Assembly: GCA_964540855.1 (NCBI GenBank)
Contig: CAZIOI010000003.1
Coordinates: forward strand, 1 to 41,019
Source of the DNA: CAZIOI01 sp964540855
GTDB taxonomy: Bacteria > Patescibacteriota > UBA1384 > DTJR01
DNA length: 41,019 nt
Direction of reading: 5' to 3'
In this document: positions 15,401-23,710 of the stretch, piece by piece
Position numbering within the stretch: the first letter of the stretch is position 1
How the letters are laid out: every line of letters starts with the position of its first letter
Translations under genes and position numbers: made by a program
Notes under the pieces: model-generated
Told to the model about the DNA's origin: nothing
The model's database searches: none
Seen by the model: the letters and a program-made list of their open reading frames with translations, nothing else

Positions 15401-16255
15401 CTTTTTGAGGCTCGCAAACCAAAATATGAAGCTCCGATTTCCGAAATTGAAGGTGTTGTTAATATCGTAAAAACAGACGATTTGACTACACTGGAAATCG
15501 TTTCCGATGAACCAATGTCGGAAGTGCTAGAAATTCCGGAGGGCTATGAACTATCGGTTAAGGATAAGGAAAATGTAAAAGTCAAAAAGGCTGTTGCCAT
15601 AGCTAAAGATAAAAAAGCCGTGAGGGCAACAATTGCCGGAATTGCTACCGTAGAAAAGGACAAAGTAACGATTCGCTCTAAGGATAAGATCAAAGTTTCA
15701 TACTCAATCATCAAGGGAATGCCACTTTTGGTCAAAAACAAAGAAAAGGTATTCAAGGGGACGGTTTTGGCGGAAGGTCATCTTAACTTATCCGAATCTC
15801 TCAGATTGCGTGGCGTGATGGAAACGATGAAGTACATTATCAAGGAAACAAAAGCAATTTACTCCTCTCAAGGTCAATCAATCAATGATAAACATCTCGA
15901 GATTATTATCAAACAGATGACAAGTAAATCAAGAATTTTGGATGAGGGTGAGAGTGAATTTGTTCCCGGCCAGATAGTGGACAAACTCGAGCTAGAAGGC
16001 GAAGCGGTCAGATTGAATAAAGCAAAGAAAAAGAAAATGGCGATTGCAGAGCCAATAATAATGGGAATAACGAGAGTTGCACTTAAAACGGATAGTTTCC
16101 TTTCGGCTGCGAGTTTCCAAGAAACAACCAGTGTTTTGATAGCCGCAGCTATCAGGGGATCGGTGGACGGTCTGAGAGGCTTGAAAGAAAACGTAATTAT
16201 TGGTAAACTGATTCCTGCTGGAACTGGTTTTACCAAACCAAAGCGAAAGAAATAG
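12452..16255 (+). CDS. rpoC: RNA polymerase beta' subunit
   Basis: Holds the catalytic magnesium centre of RNA polymerase. 1267 residues. The N-terminal zinc ribbon uses C73, C75, C88 and C91; the active-site loop NADFDGDQMAVH is at 505-516 with aspartates 507, 509 and 511. The second zinc site (CKTDHGICQLCYGRD) and the trigger-loop region GEPGTQLTMKTFHLGG follow, and the protein ends in LIPAGTGF plus a short basic tail. The start ATG lies inside the rpoB 3' end, with AAGGAG upstream in the rpoB coding sequence, so the two are translationally coupled. No large lineage-specific insertions are obvious. Confidence 0.99.
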   Translation: MENRMNSTQNNQKDTSLKEFDMIRLCVASPDDIARWSYGEITKPETINYRTQKPERDGLFDERVFGPIKDWECYCGKYKKIRYKGVICDRCGVEVTRSSVRRERMGHIDLVVPVAHVWFLRGAGGIISTILDISISDIESVVYFASYVVLEVDENLKTAALEQLQKEFEDAKKDEKIKNNPLALQKVEAVYKASKSEINGLFVKKVLSEGEYASISMKYGQIARVGIGAESILNLLKATDVSLEIAKMSEKIELQVVANRKKILKRLKMFKEMQQAGIAPEWLVLTRIPVIPPDLRPMVQLDGGRFAASDLNDLYRRVLNRNNRLKKLIGAGAPEVICRNEKRMLQEAVDALIDNSARRGRAAVTGNQRKLRSLSDILRGKQGRFRQNLLGKRVDYSGRSVIVVGPNLKLSQCGLPKVMALELFKTFVVARLIKDGHVFNVKNATKMIEKKDPIVWDILEEITAERHVLLNRAPTLHRLGIQAFKPTLIEGKAIQIHPLVCQAFNADFDGDQMAVHVPLSQKADEEADNIMLSAKNLLKPASGEPIVTPRFDMILGCYYITDMQTVEEEKVKVYSSKNEAIMALQTGFIGLRTKIKVKVDDEIRESDSEIVEKGDYRIIETCVGRILFNNILPAEIQFINSTIDAKQMKQIVTKIFKILGTEICAQSLDKIKTLGFEYATIAGVSIGIDDISIPPEKKKIVSETENKVEEIETQLRRGLITPEEKSVRVIDLWNEARKVIETKMVAGFKRDNPVFMYVNSGTRGSVAQLTQMAGMKGLVVNPAGEIIELPIISNYREGLTVFEYFISSHGSRKGRSDTALRTSDSGYLTRRLVDVAQDVIVVEHDCGTKNGLEVIRAESEEFGEKFSERLDGRTAFNDIKIKNKVVVKANEEITKEIALEIENSDLETVFVRSAAYCKTDHGICQLCYGRDLGTGKIVDLGVAVGIVAAQAIGEPGTQLTMKTFHLGGVTGEDITSGLPRVEELFEARKPKYEAPISEIEGVVNIVKTDDLTTLEIVSDEPMSEVLEIPEGYELSVKDKENVKVKKAVAIAKDKKAVRATIAGIATVEKDKVTIRSKDKIKVSYSIIKGMPLLVKNKEKVFKGTVLAEGHLNLSESLRLRGVMETMKYIIKETKAIYSSQGQSINDKHLEIIIKQMTSKSRILDEGESEFVPGQIVDKLELEGEAVRLNKAKKKKMAIAEPIIMGITRVALKTDSFLSAASFQETTSVLIAAAIRGSVDGLRGLKENVIIGKLIPAGTGFTKPKRKK

Positions 16256-16261
16256 AAAAAT

Positions 16262-16690
16262 ATGCCAACAATTAATCAATTAATCAGATCGGAAAGATCG
16301 TCTCAGAGCAAGAAAAGCAAAACACCGGCTCTTGCGAGGAATTTTAATTTTCTCAAAAACAAGCCCAGTTTGATTAGGGAATCAAACCCTTTTAAGAGAG
16401 GTGTTTGCGTGAAAGTTACGACTATGACGCCTAAAAAACCAAACTCGGCCTTGAGAAAGATTGCAAAGGTCAGACTTTCGAATGGTCAGGAAGTGACTGC
16501 ATATATTCCGGGCGTTGGCCATAATTTGCAGGAGCATTCGGTGGTTATGCTTAGAGGCGGTAGAGTGAAGGATTTGCCCGGTGTCAGATATCACATCATA
16601 AGGGGCAAGCTTGACACGCAAGGTGTAAGTGGACGAAAAAGAAGTAGAAGTAAATATGGAACGAAGAAAACCGAAGGAACAAAGCAATGA
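16262..16690 (+). CDS. rpsL: 30S ribosomal protein S12
   Basis: Decoding-centre protein. 142 residues; longer than E. coli (124) because of a basic insert between PAL and KRGVC (about 22-45), similar in place to that of Bacillus S12. The decoding loops TPKKPNSALRK and GGRVKDLPGVRYH keep the lysines where streptomycin resistance arises. It begins six bases after rpoC with no clear ribosome binding site, and overlaps rpsG by four bases (ATGA). Confidence 0.98.
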   Translation: MPTINQLIRSERSSQSKKSKTPALARNFNFLKNKPSLIRESNPFKRGVCVKVTTMTPKKPNSALRKIAKVRLSNGQEVTAYIPGVGHNLQEHSVVMLRGGRVKDLPGVRYHIIRGKLDTQGVSGRKRSRSKYGTKKTEGTKQ

Positions 16691-17163
16691 GAGGAACATC
16701 CAAATACAAAAAATCAATAATTTTGCCTGATACGAAATTCAATTCGACCACTGTTACCAAGTTTATAAATCTCATAATGGACAGCGGAAAGAAATCGATT
16801 GCGAAATCGATAGTATATGGTGCGCTGGAAATAGCTGCAAAAGAGGTTAAAAGAGACGAGTTGGATGTTTTTAACCTTGCTCTTAATAATGTTGCTCCTT
16901 CGGTAGAGGTTCGTGGTAGAAGGATCGGCGGAGCGAACTATCAGATTCCGGTAGAGGTAAGAGAGCCAAGGCGTACCGCCTTGGCAATGCGATGGATTAT
17001 GGCTGCCGCAAAGGATCGAAAGGGCGAAGCGATGGCGAAGAAGCTTTCGAGGGAACTTGTTGACGCTCTAAACAACACAGGCGCAGCGGTTAAAAAGAAA
17101 ATCGATACTCACAAAATGGCGGACGCCAATAAAGCGTTTGCTCACTTTGCTAAGGTACGATAG
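16687..17163 (+). CDS. rpsG: 30S ribosomal protein S7
   Basis: Primary binder of the 16S rRNA 3' domain, at the E site. 158 residues, a normal length. Conserved NLIMDSGKKSIAKSIVYGAL, EVRGRRIGGANYQIPVEV and RRTALAMRWI blocks are present. It shares ATGA with the end of rpsL. Confidence 0.98.
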   Translation: MRGTSKYKKSIILPDTKFNSTTVTKFINLIMDSGKKSIAKSIVYGALEIAAKEVKRDELDVFNLALNNVAPSVEVRGRRIGGANYQIPVEVREPRRTALAMRWIMAAAKDRKGEAMAKKLSRELVDALNNTGAAVKKKIDTHKMADANKAFAHFAKVR

Positions 17164-17204
17164 CTATTAGGTTAAGAGGGGTGATTTTTTAAGTTGGAGA
17201 AACC

Positions 17205-19310
17205 ATGGCGAGAGAATATACACTGGAAAAAACTAGAAATATCGGAATCATTGCTCATATAGATGCGGGCAAAACTACAGTTACCGAAAGAATTCTTTTT
17301 TATACAGGCAGAAAGCACAAAATAGGCGAGGTTCACGAGGGTCAAGCTGAGATGGACTGGATGGAACAGGAGAGGGAACGCGGAATCACCATAACTTCAG
17401 CTGCTACAACCTGTTTTTGGGCGCCAAGATCAGACGCTGATAAAAAAGCCAGAATCAATATTATTGACACGCCGGGTCACGTTGACTTTACGGTTGAAGT
17501 TGAGAGATCTCTAAGAGTTTTGGACGGCGGCGTTGTCGTCTTTGATGGAGTTGCAGGAGTCGAGCCGCAGTCCGAAACAGTTTGGAGACAAGCCGACAAA
17601 TATAAGGTCCCAAGAATTTGTTTTATAAACAAACTTGATAGAACAGGAGCCGATTTTTATCGCGCTAACGAATCAATTTTACAGAGACTTGGATCTCGCG
17701 CAATTCCGGTTCAGATTCCTATTGGTTCGGAAGACGGTTTTAAGGGATTAATTGATCTGGTCAGAATGAAAGCATTTATTTTTTCCGAGGACCTTGGGAA
17801 GGACAGTAAACAAGAAGAAATTCCTGCCGAAATGCTTGAAGATGCCAAAGCATGGAGAATCAAATTAGTCGAGAAAGTAGCTGAAACAAACGAAAAATAT
17901 CTTGAAAAATATCTGGAAACCGGCGACTTGGATGAGCAATCTTTGATCGAAGGCATAAGGGCGGCGACAATTGCCAACGAGATTGTTCCCGTATTGACTG
18001 GCTCCGCCTTAAAAAATAAAGGCGTGCAACTTCTTTTGGATGCGGTAGTCGATTATTTGCCAAGTCCTCTTGATGTTCCGGCAATTAAAGCGACTAAACC
18101 AAATTCAGATGAAGAGGTTGAGATACACACATCTGATGAAGATTCCTTTTGCGCATTAGCTTTTAAGGTTGCAACCGATCCGTTTGTGGGGCGCCTCACT
18201 TTTGCTCGCGTTTATTCCGGCGTTTTAGAAGCGGGCAGCTATGTGGTGAACGCGACCAATTCCGAGAAAGAAAGGGTTGGTAGGATATTGAGAATGCACG
18301 CAAACCACAGAGAAGATGTTGAGACGGCGTATTCAGGAGAAATAGTTGCAATTGTCGGACTAAAAAACACTACAACCGGCGACACGCTGTGCGCGCAAAA
18401 TAAAATTGTTCGTCTTGAATCGATTGAATTTCCAGAACCGGTCATTGAAATCGCAATTGAACCCAAGACCAAAGCAGACCAAGCAAAGATGGGTATGGCC
18501 CTGTCAAAGCTCGCAGAGGAAGACCCGACTTTCAGGGTAAAAACCGACCAAGAAACGAATCAGACGCTTATTGCCGGTATGGGCGAACTACATCTTGAAA
18601 TTATTGTTGATAGGTTAAAAAGAGAGTTCAAAGTTGACGCGAATGTTGGTGCACCACAGGTTGCCTACAGAGAGACTATCACTGCATCGACAAAAGCTGA
18701 AGGTAAATTTGTACGCCAATCAGGCGGCCGCGGACAATATGGACATGTACTGATTGAGGTTTCACCAAAAGACAGGGGTGAAGGTAATGTATTTGTCAAT
18801 AAAATTTTCGGTGGCGCAATTCCCAAGGAATTTATTCCGGCCGCTCAGAAGGGTATTATGCAGGCTCTTGATAAAGGTATCATTGCCGGATTTCCGGTTA
18901 TTGACGTAAATGTCGTACTATATGACGGTTCTTACCATGATGTTGACTCTTCGGAACTGGCATTTCAGATTGCCGGATCAATGGCTGTTCAAGAAGGTGT
19001 TAAAAAAGCCAGCCCTGTTCTACTTGAGCCGATTATGAAAGTGGAAGCGGTTACTCCGGAAGAGTTTATGGGTGACGTCTTAGGAGACCTTAATTCCAAA
19101 AGAGCGCAAATCGGGACGGTTGAAGACAGAGGAAACGCTAAGGTTATTCCGGCTTATGTTCCCCTGGGAGAAATGTTTGGTTATGCAACAAGTCTGAGAT
19201 CTATCACTCAAGGAAGGGCGAATTATACGATGGAATTCGACAGATATGAAATTGTACCCAGGAATGTTGCAGATAAATTAATCGAAAAGAGATCAGGCAA
19301 AACAAGTTGA
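17205..19310 (+). CDS. fusA: Elongation factor G
   Basis: GTPase that drives ribosomal translocation and, with ribosome recycling factor, subunit splitting. 701 residues. G domain: AHIDAGKT (17-24), GITITSAATT, DTPGH, NKLD. Domain IV loop region SGGRGQYGHV is present. A GGAG ribosome binding site lies seven bases upstream of the ATG. Its TGA stop overlaps the -35 box of the tuf promoter. Confidence 0.99.
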   Translation: MAREYTLEKTRNIGIIAHIDAGKTTVTERILFYTGRKHKIGEVHEGQAEMDWMEQERERGITITSAATTCFWAPRSDADKKARINIIDTPGHVDFTVEVERSLRVLDGGVVVFDGVAGVEPQSETVWRQADKYKVPRICFINKLDRTGADFYRANESILQRLGSRAIPVQIPIGSEDGFKGLIDLVRMKAFIFSEDLGKDSKQEEIPAEMLEDAKAWRIKLVEKVAETNEKYLEKYLETGDLDEQSLIEGIRAATIANEIVPVLTGSALKNKGVQLLLDAVVDYLPSPLDVPAIKATKPNSDEEVEIHTSDEDSFCALAFKVATDPFVGRLTFARVYSGVLEAGSYVVNATNSEKERVGRILRMHANHREDVETAYSGEIVAIVGLKNTTTGDTLCAQNKIVRLESIEFPEPVIEIAIEPKTKADQAKMGMALSKLAEEDPTFRVKTDQETNQTLIAGMGELHLEIIVDRLKREFKVDANVGAPQVAYRETITASTKAEGKFVRQSGGRGQYGHVLIEVSPKDRGEGNVFVNKIFGGAIPKEFIPAAQKGIMQALDKGIIAGFPVIDVNVVLYDGSYHDVDSSELAFQIAGSMAVQEGVKKASPVLLEPIMKVEAVTPEEFMGDVLGDLNSKRAQIGTVEDRGNAKVIPAYVPLGEMFGYATSLRSITQGRANYTMEFDRYEIVPRNVADKLIEKRSGKTS

Positions 19311-19335
19311 CATCAAACTGGTAATAAGGTATATT
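19307..19335 (+). promoter_or_regulatory. tuf promoter
   Basis: Perfect TTGACA (19307-19312, overlapping the fusA stop codon), a 17-base spacer, and TATATT (19330-19335). It would give tuf and the genes after it extra transcription beyond read-through from rpoB. The leader ends with a strong AAGGAG before the tuf ATG. Confidence 0.75.
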
Positions 19336-19380
19336 GAACAAGAGCGATTTTTGTGTATGTAAAATAAAAAGGAGATAAAA

Positions 19381-20565
19381 ATGGCAGAAAAATTTGAAAG
19401 ATCAAAGGTCCATGTAAATGTTGGTACCATTGGTCATGTTGATCACGGCAAAACTACATTAACTGCGGCCATTACTCAAGTATTGGCAAAAAAAGGTCTA
19501 GCATCGGCTAGAAAATTTGAAGATATTGACAATGCCCCCGAAGAAAGAGAACGCGGTATTACAATTGCCACATCTCATCAAGAGTATGAGACCGAGAAGA
19601 GGCACTATGCTCACGTTGACTGTCCGGGACACGCTGACTATGTAAAAAATATGATTACCGGCGCCGCCCAGATGGATGCGGCTATTTTGGTAGTATCCGC
19701 CGCTGATGGTCCGATGCCTCAAACAAGAGAGCATATTCTTTTGGCGGACCAAGTTGGTGTTCCAAGAATTATTGTTTTCTTGAACAAAGTTGATATGGTT
19801 TCCGATCAAGAACTTCTTGATCTGGTTGAAATTGAAGTCAGAGACCTTCTCAAGAAATATAATTTCCCGGGTGACGAAGTTCCGGTTATCAAGGGCTCGG
19901 CTCTCAAAGCGATCGAAGGTGATGCGGATGCGGAGAAGTCGATTATGGACCTTGTAAAAGCGTTAGACGAATACGTACCCGATCCGGAAAGACAAACTGA
20001 CAAGCCGTTTTTATTGCCTATTGAGGATGTTTTCTCAATCAAGGGCAGAGGAACTGTTGTAACGGGTAGAATTGAGAGAGGTATAGTAAAAGTCAATGAA
20101 GAAGTAGAGATAGTTGGTATTAAGCCAACCAAAAAGACCGTTGTTACCGGAGTTGAAATGTTCAGGAAACTACTCGACGAAGGTAGAGCCGGCGACAATG
20201 TAGGCGTTCTTATAAGGGGTATAGAAAGAACCGATGTTGAAAGAGGACAAGTGCTGGCGAAACCCGGATCTGTAAATCCGCACACCGAATTTGACGCTGA
20301 AGTTTACATCCTGTCCAAAGACGAAGGTGGACGTCACTCAGCGTTTACCAAGGGTTACAAACCGCAGTTTTACGTCAGAACAACCGATGTCACAGGTGAA
20401 GTTACCGCTTTGCCGGATGGCGTTGAGATGGTTATGCCCGGCGACACAGTAAATCTCTCGATCAAACTCATTGCTCCGGTTGCGATGGAAGAGAAGATGA
20501 AATTCGCCATCAGAGAAGGTGGAAGGACCGTAGGAGCTGGTGTTGTAACTAAAATAAACAAGTAA
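19381..20565 (+). CDS. tuf: Elongation factor Tu
   Basis: Delivers aminoacyl-tRNA to the ribosome as a GTP complex. 394 residues. P-loop GHVDHGKT (18-25), switch I DNAPEERERGITI, DCPGH, NKVD. Domain III carries the GGRTVGAGVV C-terminal signature. Its own promoter and a strong ribosome binding site (AAGGAG) fit with the high expression expected of EF-Tu. Only one copy is in the window. Confidence 0.99.
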   Translation: MAEKFERSKVHVNVGTIGHVDHGKTTLTAAITQVLAKKGLASARKFEDIDNAPEERERGITIATSHQEYETEKRHYAHVDCPGHADYVKNMITGAAQMDAAILVVSAADGPMPQTREHILLADQVGVPRIIVFLNKVDMVSDQELLDLVEIEVRDLLKKYNFPGDEVPVIKGSALKAIEGDADAEKSIMDLVKALDEYVPDPERQTDKPFLLPIEDVFSIKGRGTVVTGRIERGIVKVNEEVEIVGIKPTKKTVVTGVEMFRKLLDEGRAGDNVGVLIRGIERTDVERGQVLAKPGSVNPHTEFDAEVYILSKDEGGRHSAFTKGYKPQFYVRTTDVTGEVTALPDGVEMVMPGDTVNLSIKLIAPVAMEEKMKFAIREGGRTVGAGVVTKINK

Positions 20566-20592
20566 GAATAGAAAAAATTAGCACATTAAATT

Positions 20593-20910
20593 ATGCCAAA
20601 GGAAGAAAGCCAAAAAATCAGGATCAAAATACGCGGATACGACTATAGAATCCTCGATAAGGCAGTAAAACATATAATTGACACTGCCGAAAGATCAGGG
20701 GCAAAAGTAGTCGGACCGATCCCGCTTCCAACAGAAATTGTCAAAACAACTGTCTTGAAATCGACATTTGTTCACAAAGATAGCAGGGATCAGTATGAGA
20801 TAAGGGTACACAAGAGGCTTGTCGATGTTATTGAGCTTACATCGCGCACGATTGACCAGCTTATGAACATCGAGCTTCCTGCCGGTGTTGACATCGAGAT
20901 CAAAACATAA
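20593..20910 (+). CDS. rpsJ: 30S ribosomal protein S10
   Basis: Ribosomal protein and, with NusB, part of the rRNA antitermination complex; nusB is also in this window (37789-38235). 105 residues: KIRIKIRGYDYRILDKAV, GPIPLPT, SRDQYEIRVHKRL. It opens the S10 gene set, and is separated from rplC by an unusually long 117-base structured spacer. Confidence 0.98.
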   Translation: MPKEESQKIRIKIRGYDYRILDKAVKHIIDTAERSGAKVVGPIPLPTEIVKTTVLKSTFVHKDSRDQYEIRVHKRLVDVIELTSRTIDQLMNIELPAGVDIEIKT

Positions 20911-20916
20911 GATAAT

Positions 20917-21011
20917 CAGATGCATCCCAACCGAATCCGGTTGGGACCATCTGGCTGTCTTAAGACGGTCAAAGCCCAAATAATCACTTTTTGTCAAAGT
21001 GCATTTTGGGC
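20917..21011 (+). promoter_or_regulatory. Structured RNA element between rpsJ and rplC
   Basis: Two strong hairpins and a palindrome fill an intergenic gap. Hairpin 1 (20917-20953): CAGATG/CATCTG plus TCCCAACCG/CGGTTGGGA, separated by a small bulge and closed by loop AATC. Then the palindrome GTCTTAAGAC (20957-20966). Hairpin 2 (20974-21011): GCCCAAA/TTTGGGC enclosing CACTTT/AAAGTG. No T-run follows either hairpin, so it is not an intrinsic terminator. By position it could be an RNA target for autoregulation by a protein encoded downstream (L3 or L4), as L4 does at the S10 leader in E. coli; that is inference. Confidence 0.5.
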
Positions 21012-21027
21012 CTAATTTATTGGAAAC

Positions 21028-21627
21028 ATGAAGATATTCGCAAAAAAAATAGCAATGACACAAATTTTTGATGACGCTGGAAGGCACAGGTCTGTCACTG
21101 TTTTGTCATTGGCAAAAACTGTTGTTGCGGGTGAAAGAACGAGTGAAAAGGATGGTTATGATGCTTTGATTCTTGCTAAAGTGGGAGCTAAAAAAACATC
21201 AAAATCACTATCCGGACAATTTAAAAAAGTTGAAAACATTGCAAAGGTTTGTGAGTCGACCCAATCGACACAAAAACAAGAAATCGGTACTGTTTTGGAT
21301 GCAACGATATTTTCCGAGGGTGAAAAGATTACAGTTTACGGTGTTTCTAAGGGAAAGGGTTTTGCCGGAACTGTAAAAAGACATAATTTTAATACCGGTC
21401 CAAAAACTCATGGTTCAAACAACTACAGAAGGCCGGGATCAATTGGTCCGACATATCCGCAAAGAACAATTCTTGGGCGAAGGATGGCCGGACACATGGG
21501 TAACGAAAACATCAAGCTCAAAAACGTAGAAATAATAAGGATTGAAAAACAGGAAAATAGAATTTGGGTTAAAGGTTCGATCCCAGGAGCGAATAAAACA
21601 GAAATTATTCTTGAGAAAAATGATTAA
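21028..21627 (+). CDS. rplC: 50S ribosomal protein L3
   Basis: Binds 23S rRNA near the peptidyl transferase centre and starts 50S assembly. 199 residues, with the conserved GVSKGKGFAGTVKRHNF (about 109-125) and the tip loop region SIGPTYPQRTILGRRMAGHMG. It begins 17 bases after hairpin 2 of the structured spacer, with a weak GGA ribosome binding site, and overlaps rplD by eight bases. Confidence 0.98.
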   Translation: MKIFAKKIAMTQIFDDAGRHRSVTVLSLAKTVVAGERTSEKDGYDALILAKVGAKKTSKSLSGQFKKVENIAKVCESTQSTQKQEIGTVLDATIFSEGEKITVYGVSKGKGFAGTVKRHNFNTGPKTHGSNNYRRPGSIGPTYPQRTILGRRMAGHMGNENIKLKNVEIIRIEKQENRIWVKGSIPGANKTEIILEKND

Positions 21628-22243
21628 ATTTCCGCTATACAACATAAAGGCTGAAAAAGTCAGCGAAATTGAGCTTTTGACAAAAAGTGAAAATTTGGAA
21701 TTGAACAAAAAGCTTGTTTCGCAAGTTCTCAGAGTCGAGGAAAATCATATTAAATCCAAAAATGGAAAAGCAAAAACTCGTGCTGAAGTATCCGGCGGAG
21801 GAAGAAAGCCATTCAAGCAAAAAGGTACAGGTAGGGCCAGAGCAGGGTCCAATAGATCACCGATATGGAAAGGTGGCGGTGTGACTTTTGGTCCAACCGG
21901 AATTTCAAGAATTTTAAGATTACCTGCAAAGATGAGGGCATTAGCATTATTGCAGTTAATCGCGCATAACAAAGAAAACATCAGCGTTGTCGAAGATTTT
22001 ACGATGAAGTCTCAAAAAACGAAAGACGCATCTGCTTTCCTGCAAAAGGTTGCCGGAGCGCAAAGAGTTATGATAATTAGTTCAATTGAAGAAAGCGAAT
22101 CGGTCAAACCGTATAGAAATATTTTGTCTGCCGAGCTTCATTCGACAAACAATCTTCTTCTATCTGATTTGATGAAAAAAAGAATGTTTTTATTTAGCAA
22201 AAAATCATTTGAAGAGATTTCAGTAAGGCTTAAAAATGTATAG
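21620..22243 (+). CDS. rplD: 50S ribosomal protein L4
   Basis: Lines the peptide exit tunnel; in E. coli it represses its own operon by binding the mRNA leader. 207 residues. The tunnel loop GGGRKPFKQKGTGRARAGSNRSPIWKGGG is split by its conserved glycines (about 55-85). I chose ATG 21620 (MIKFPLYN), overlapping rplC by eight bases, rather than an in-frame start at 21542 that would lie deep inside rplC. Confidence 0.97.
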   Translation: MIKFPLYNIKAEKVSEIELLTKSENLELNKKLVSQVLRVEENHIKSKNGKAKTRAEVSGGGRKPFKQKGTGRARAGSNRSPIWKGGGVTFGPTGISRILRLPAKMRALALLQLIAHNKENISVVEDFTMKSQKTKDASAFLQKVAGAQRVMIISSIEESESVKPYRNILSAELHSTNNLLLSDLMKKRMFLFSKKSFEEISVRLKNV

Positions 22244-22595
22244 CATAAAACCTCACATATCGGAAAAATCCGTTAATATGTCAACCGCCAAGGAATTCAC
22301 AATGACAGTTCCCCTTAGTTATACCAAGACAAAAATAGCGTCTGTTGTGAGAGAAGTGTTTGCAGTCGATCCGATTTCTATAAGAACGATGACTATGAAA
22401 CCTGTTATTTCAAGAAAATTAAAAGGTTTTCAAAAACAGAAATCCTACAAGAAAGCAGTCATAAAACTTGCAGACAAACAGGTAATACCCGGTTTCCAAG
22501 CTTTTGCCGATGAAATGAAGAAGTCGCAAGAGACCAAAACCGAATCGTCAAACGGCGTAAAGTCAACTGTCAAAAAAATTAGCGATAAAAAGTAA
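22236..22595 (+). CDS. rplW: 50S ribosomal protein L23
   Basis: Exit-site protein that docks trigger factor, SRP and the Sec translocon. 119 residues, about 20 more than usual because of a lysine- and serine-rich C-terminal tail (about 93-119). The N-terminal KPHISEKSVNMS matches the family (P..TEKS). It overlaps rplD by eight bases and rplB by one. Confidence 0.95.
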   Translation: MYSIKPHISEKSVNMSTAKEFTMTVPLSYTKTKIASVVREVFAVDPISIRTMTMKPVISRKLKGFQKQKSYKKAVIKLADKQVIPGFQAFADEMKKSQETKTESSNGVKSTVKKISDKK

Positions 22596-23422
22596 TGTTA
22601 AAAGTAATCAAAACAATCACATCCGGCTATATCGATCAAAGCTTCGAATCGAGGAAAGATATTTCGAAGCAAAGGCCACCCAAATCTCTTCTTAAAAAAG
22701 TCAAGAAGTCTGTTGGTCGCGACCAATTCGGTCATATTAGCTCGCGCCACCGCGGCGCAGGTGTGAAGAGGTTATTTAGAATAATTTCTACTCTGGAAAA
22801 GTTTTCAGATCAAGAGGTAAAAGTCGTCAGTATAGATTATGATCCAAACAGATCTGCAAGAATTGCTCTTGTAGAGTTGATTAATGGTACGAAAAAGTAT
22901 ATAATTGCTCCGGAAAATCTTAAAGCCGGCGATAAGATCAAGGCTAACAAAAACGATGATTTTGAGATTGGCGACAGGTCACGACTTTTGGACATTCCGG
23001 TCGGTTCGCAAGTTTGTGATATTCAGATTTATCCGGATTCAGACAAATTTTTTGCTCGTGCAGCAGGTGTTTATGCAACGATTCTTGCTGTCGAAGGTGA
23101 ATATGCTCTGCTAAAGCTTCCTTCGGGCGAAACGAGGAAAGTAAATATCAATTGTTATGCGACAGTCGGTCAAGTCTCAAACTCTGATCACTCTAATATC
23201 AGGATTGGTAAAGCGGGACGAACGAGAAAAATGAATATAAGACCGCACGTTAGAGGTAAGGTAATGAGTCCGAGAGCACATCCGCATGGTGGTGGTGAGG
23301 GCGTTAATCCGATAGGTTTGAAATATCCCAAAACCCCGTGGGGCAAGATTGCAATCGGTAAGAAGACCAGGGGCGCGAAAAAATCTGACAAATTTATTGT
23401 CAAAAGGGCAAAGGAAAGGTAA
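22595..23422 (+). CDS. rplB: 50S ribosomal protein L2
   Basis: Essential for subunit joining and peptidyl transferase folding. 275 residues. SSRHRGAGVKRLFRII (N-terminal) and the HPHGGGEGVNPIG block with its conserved histidine near the C-terminus identify it. ATG overlaps the rplW stop by one base. Confidence 0.98.
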   Translation: MLKVIKTITSGYIDQSFESRKDISKQRPPKSLLKKVKKSVGRDQFGHISSRHRGAGVKRLFRIISTLEKFSDQEVKVVSIDYDPNRSARIALVELINGTKKYIIAPENLKAGDKIKANKNDDFEIGDRSRLLDIPVGSQVCDIQIYPDSDKFFARAAGVYATILAVEGEYALLKLPSGETRKVNINCYATVGQVSNSDHSNIRIGKAGRTRKMNIRPHVRGKVMSPRAHPHGGGEGVNPIGLKYPKTPWGKIAIGKKTRGAKKSDKFIVKRAKER

Positions 23423-23427
23423 ATCTG

Positions 23428-23709
23428 ATGAGATCACTTAAAAAAGGCATTTTTGTAGATGAGAAGCTGATGGAAAAAGTTACAAAACTTGATAAAAGTG
23501 CTGCAATAAAAACGTGGTCACGCGCATCTATGATTGTACCCGAAATGATTGGGTTCACGATCGGTGTCCATAATGGCAAAGAACATACGCCTGTAAAAAT
23601 CAATGAAGAAATGGTTGGCCACAGACTCGGTGAATTCTCACCGACGAGAAAGTTTAGAAGACATGGTGGAAAGATGGCTAAGGAACAAGAGAAGAAGGGA
23701 AACGCTTAA
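23428..23709 (+). CDS. rpsS: 30S ribosomal protein S19
   Basis: Forms the S13-S19 head dimer of the small subunit. 93 residues: RSLKKGIFVDEKL, KTWSRASMIVPEMIGFTIGVHNGKEH, and HRLGEFSPTRKFRRHGG, all family signatures. It lies five bases after rplB. Confidence 0.98.
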   Translation: MRSLKKGIFVDEKLMEKVTKLDKSAAIKTWSRASMIVPEMIGFTIGVHNGKEHTPVKINEEMVGHRLGEFSPTRKFRRHGGKMAKEQEKKGNA

Positions 23710-23710
23710 A

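Noticed and set aside
20991..21018. Promoter-like TTGTCA-16-TAATTT before rplC
   Set aside because: The boxes lie within the hairpin 2 region, and the start would fall at the rplC ATG; weak match, better explained as RNA structure.
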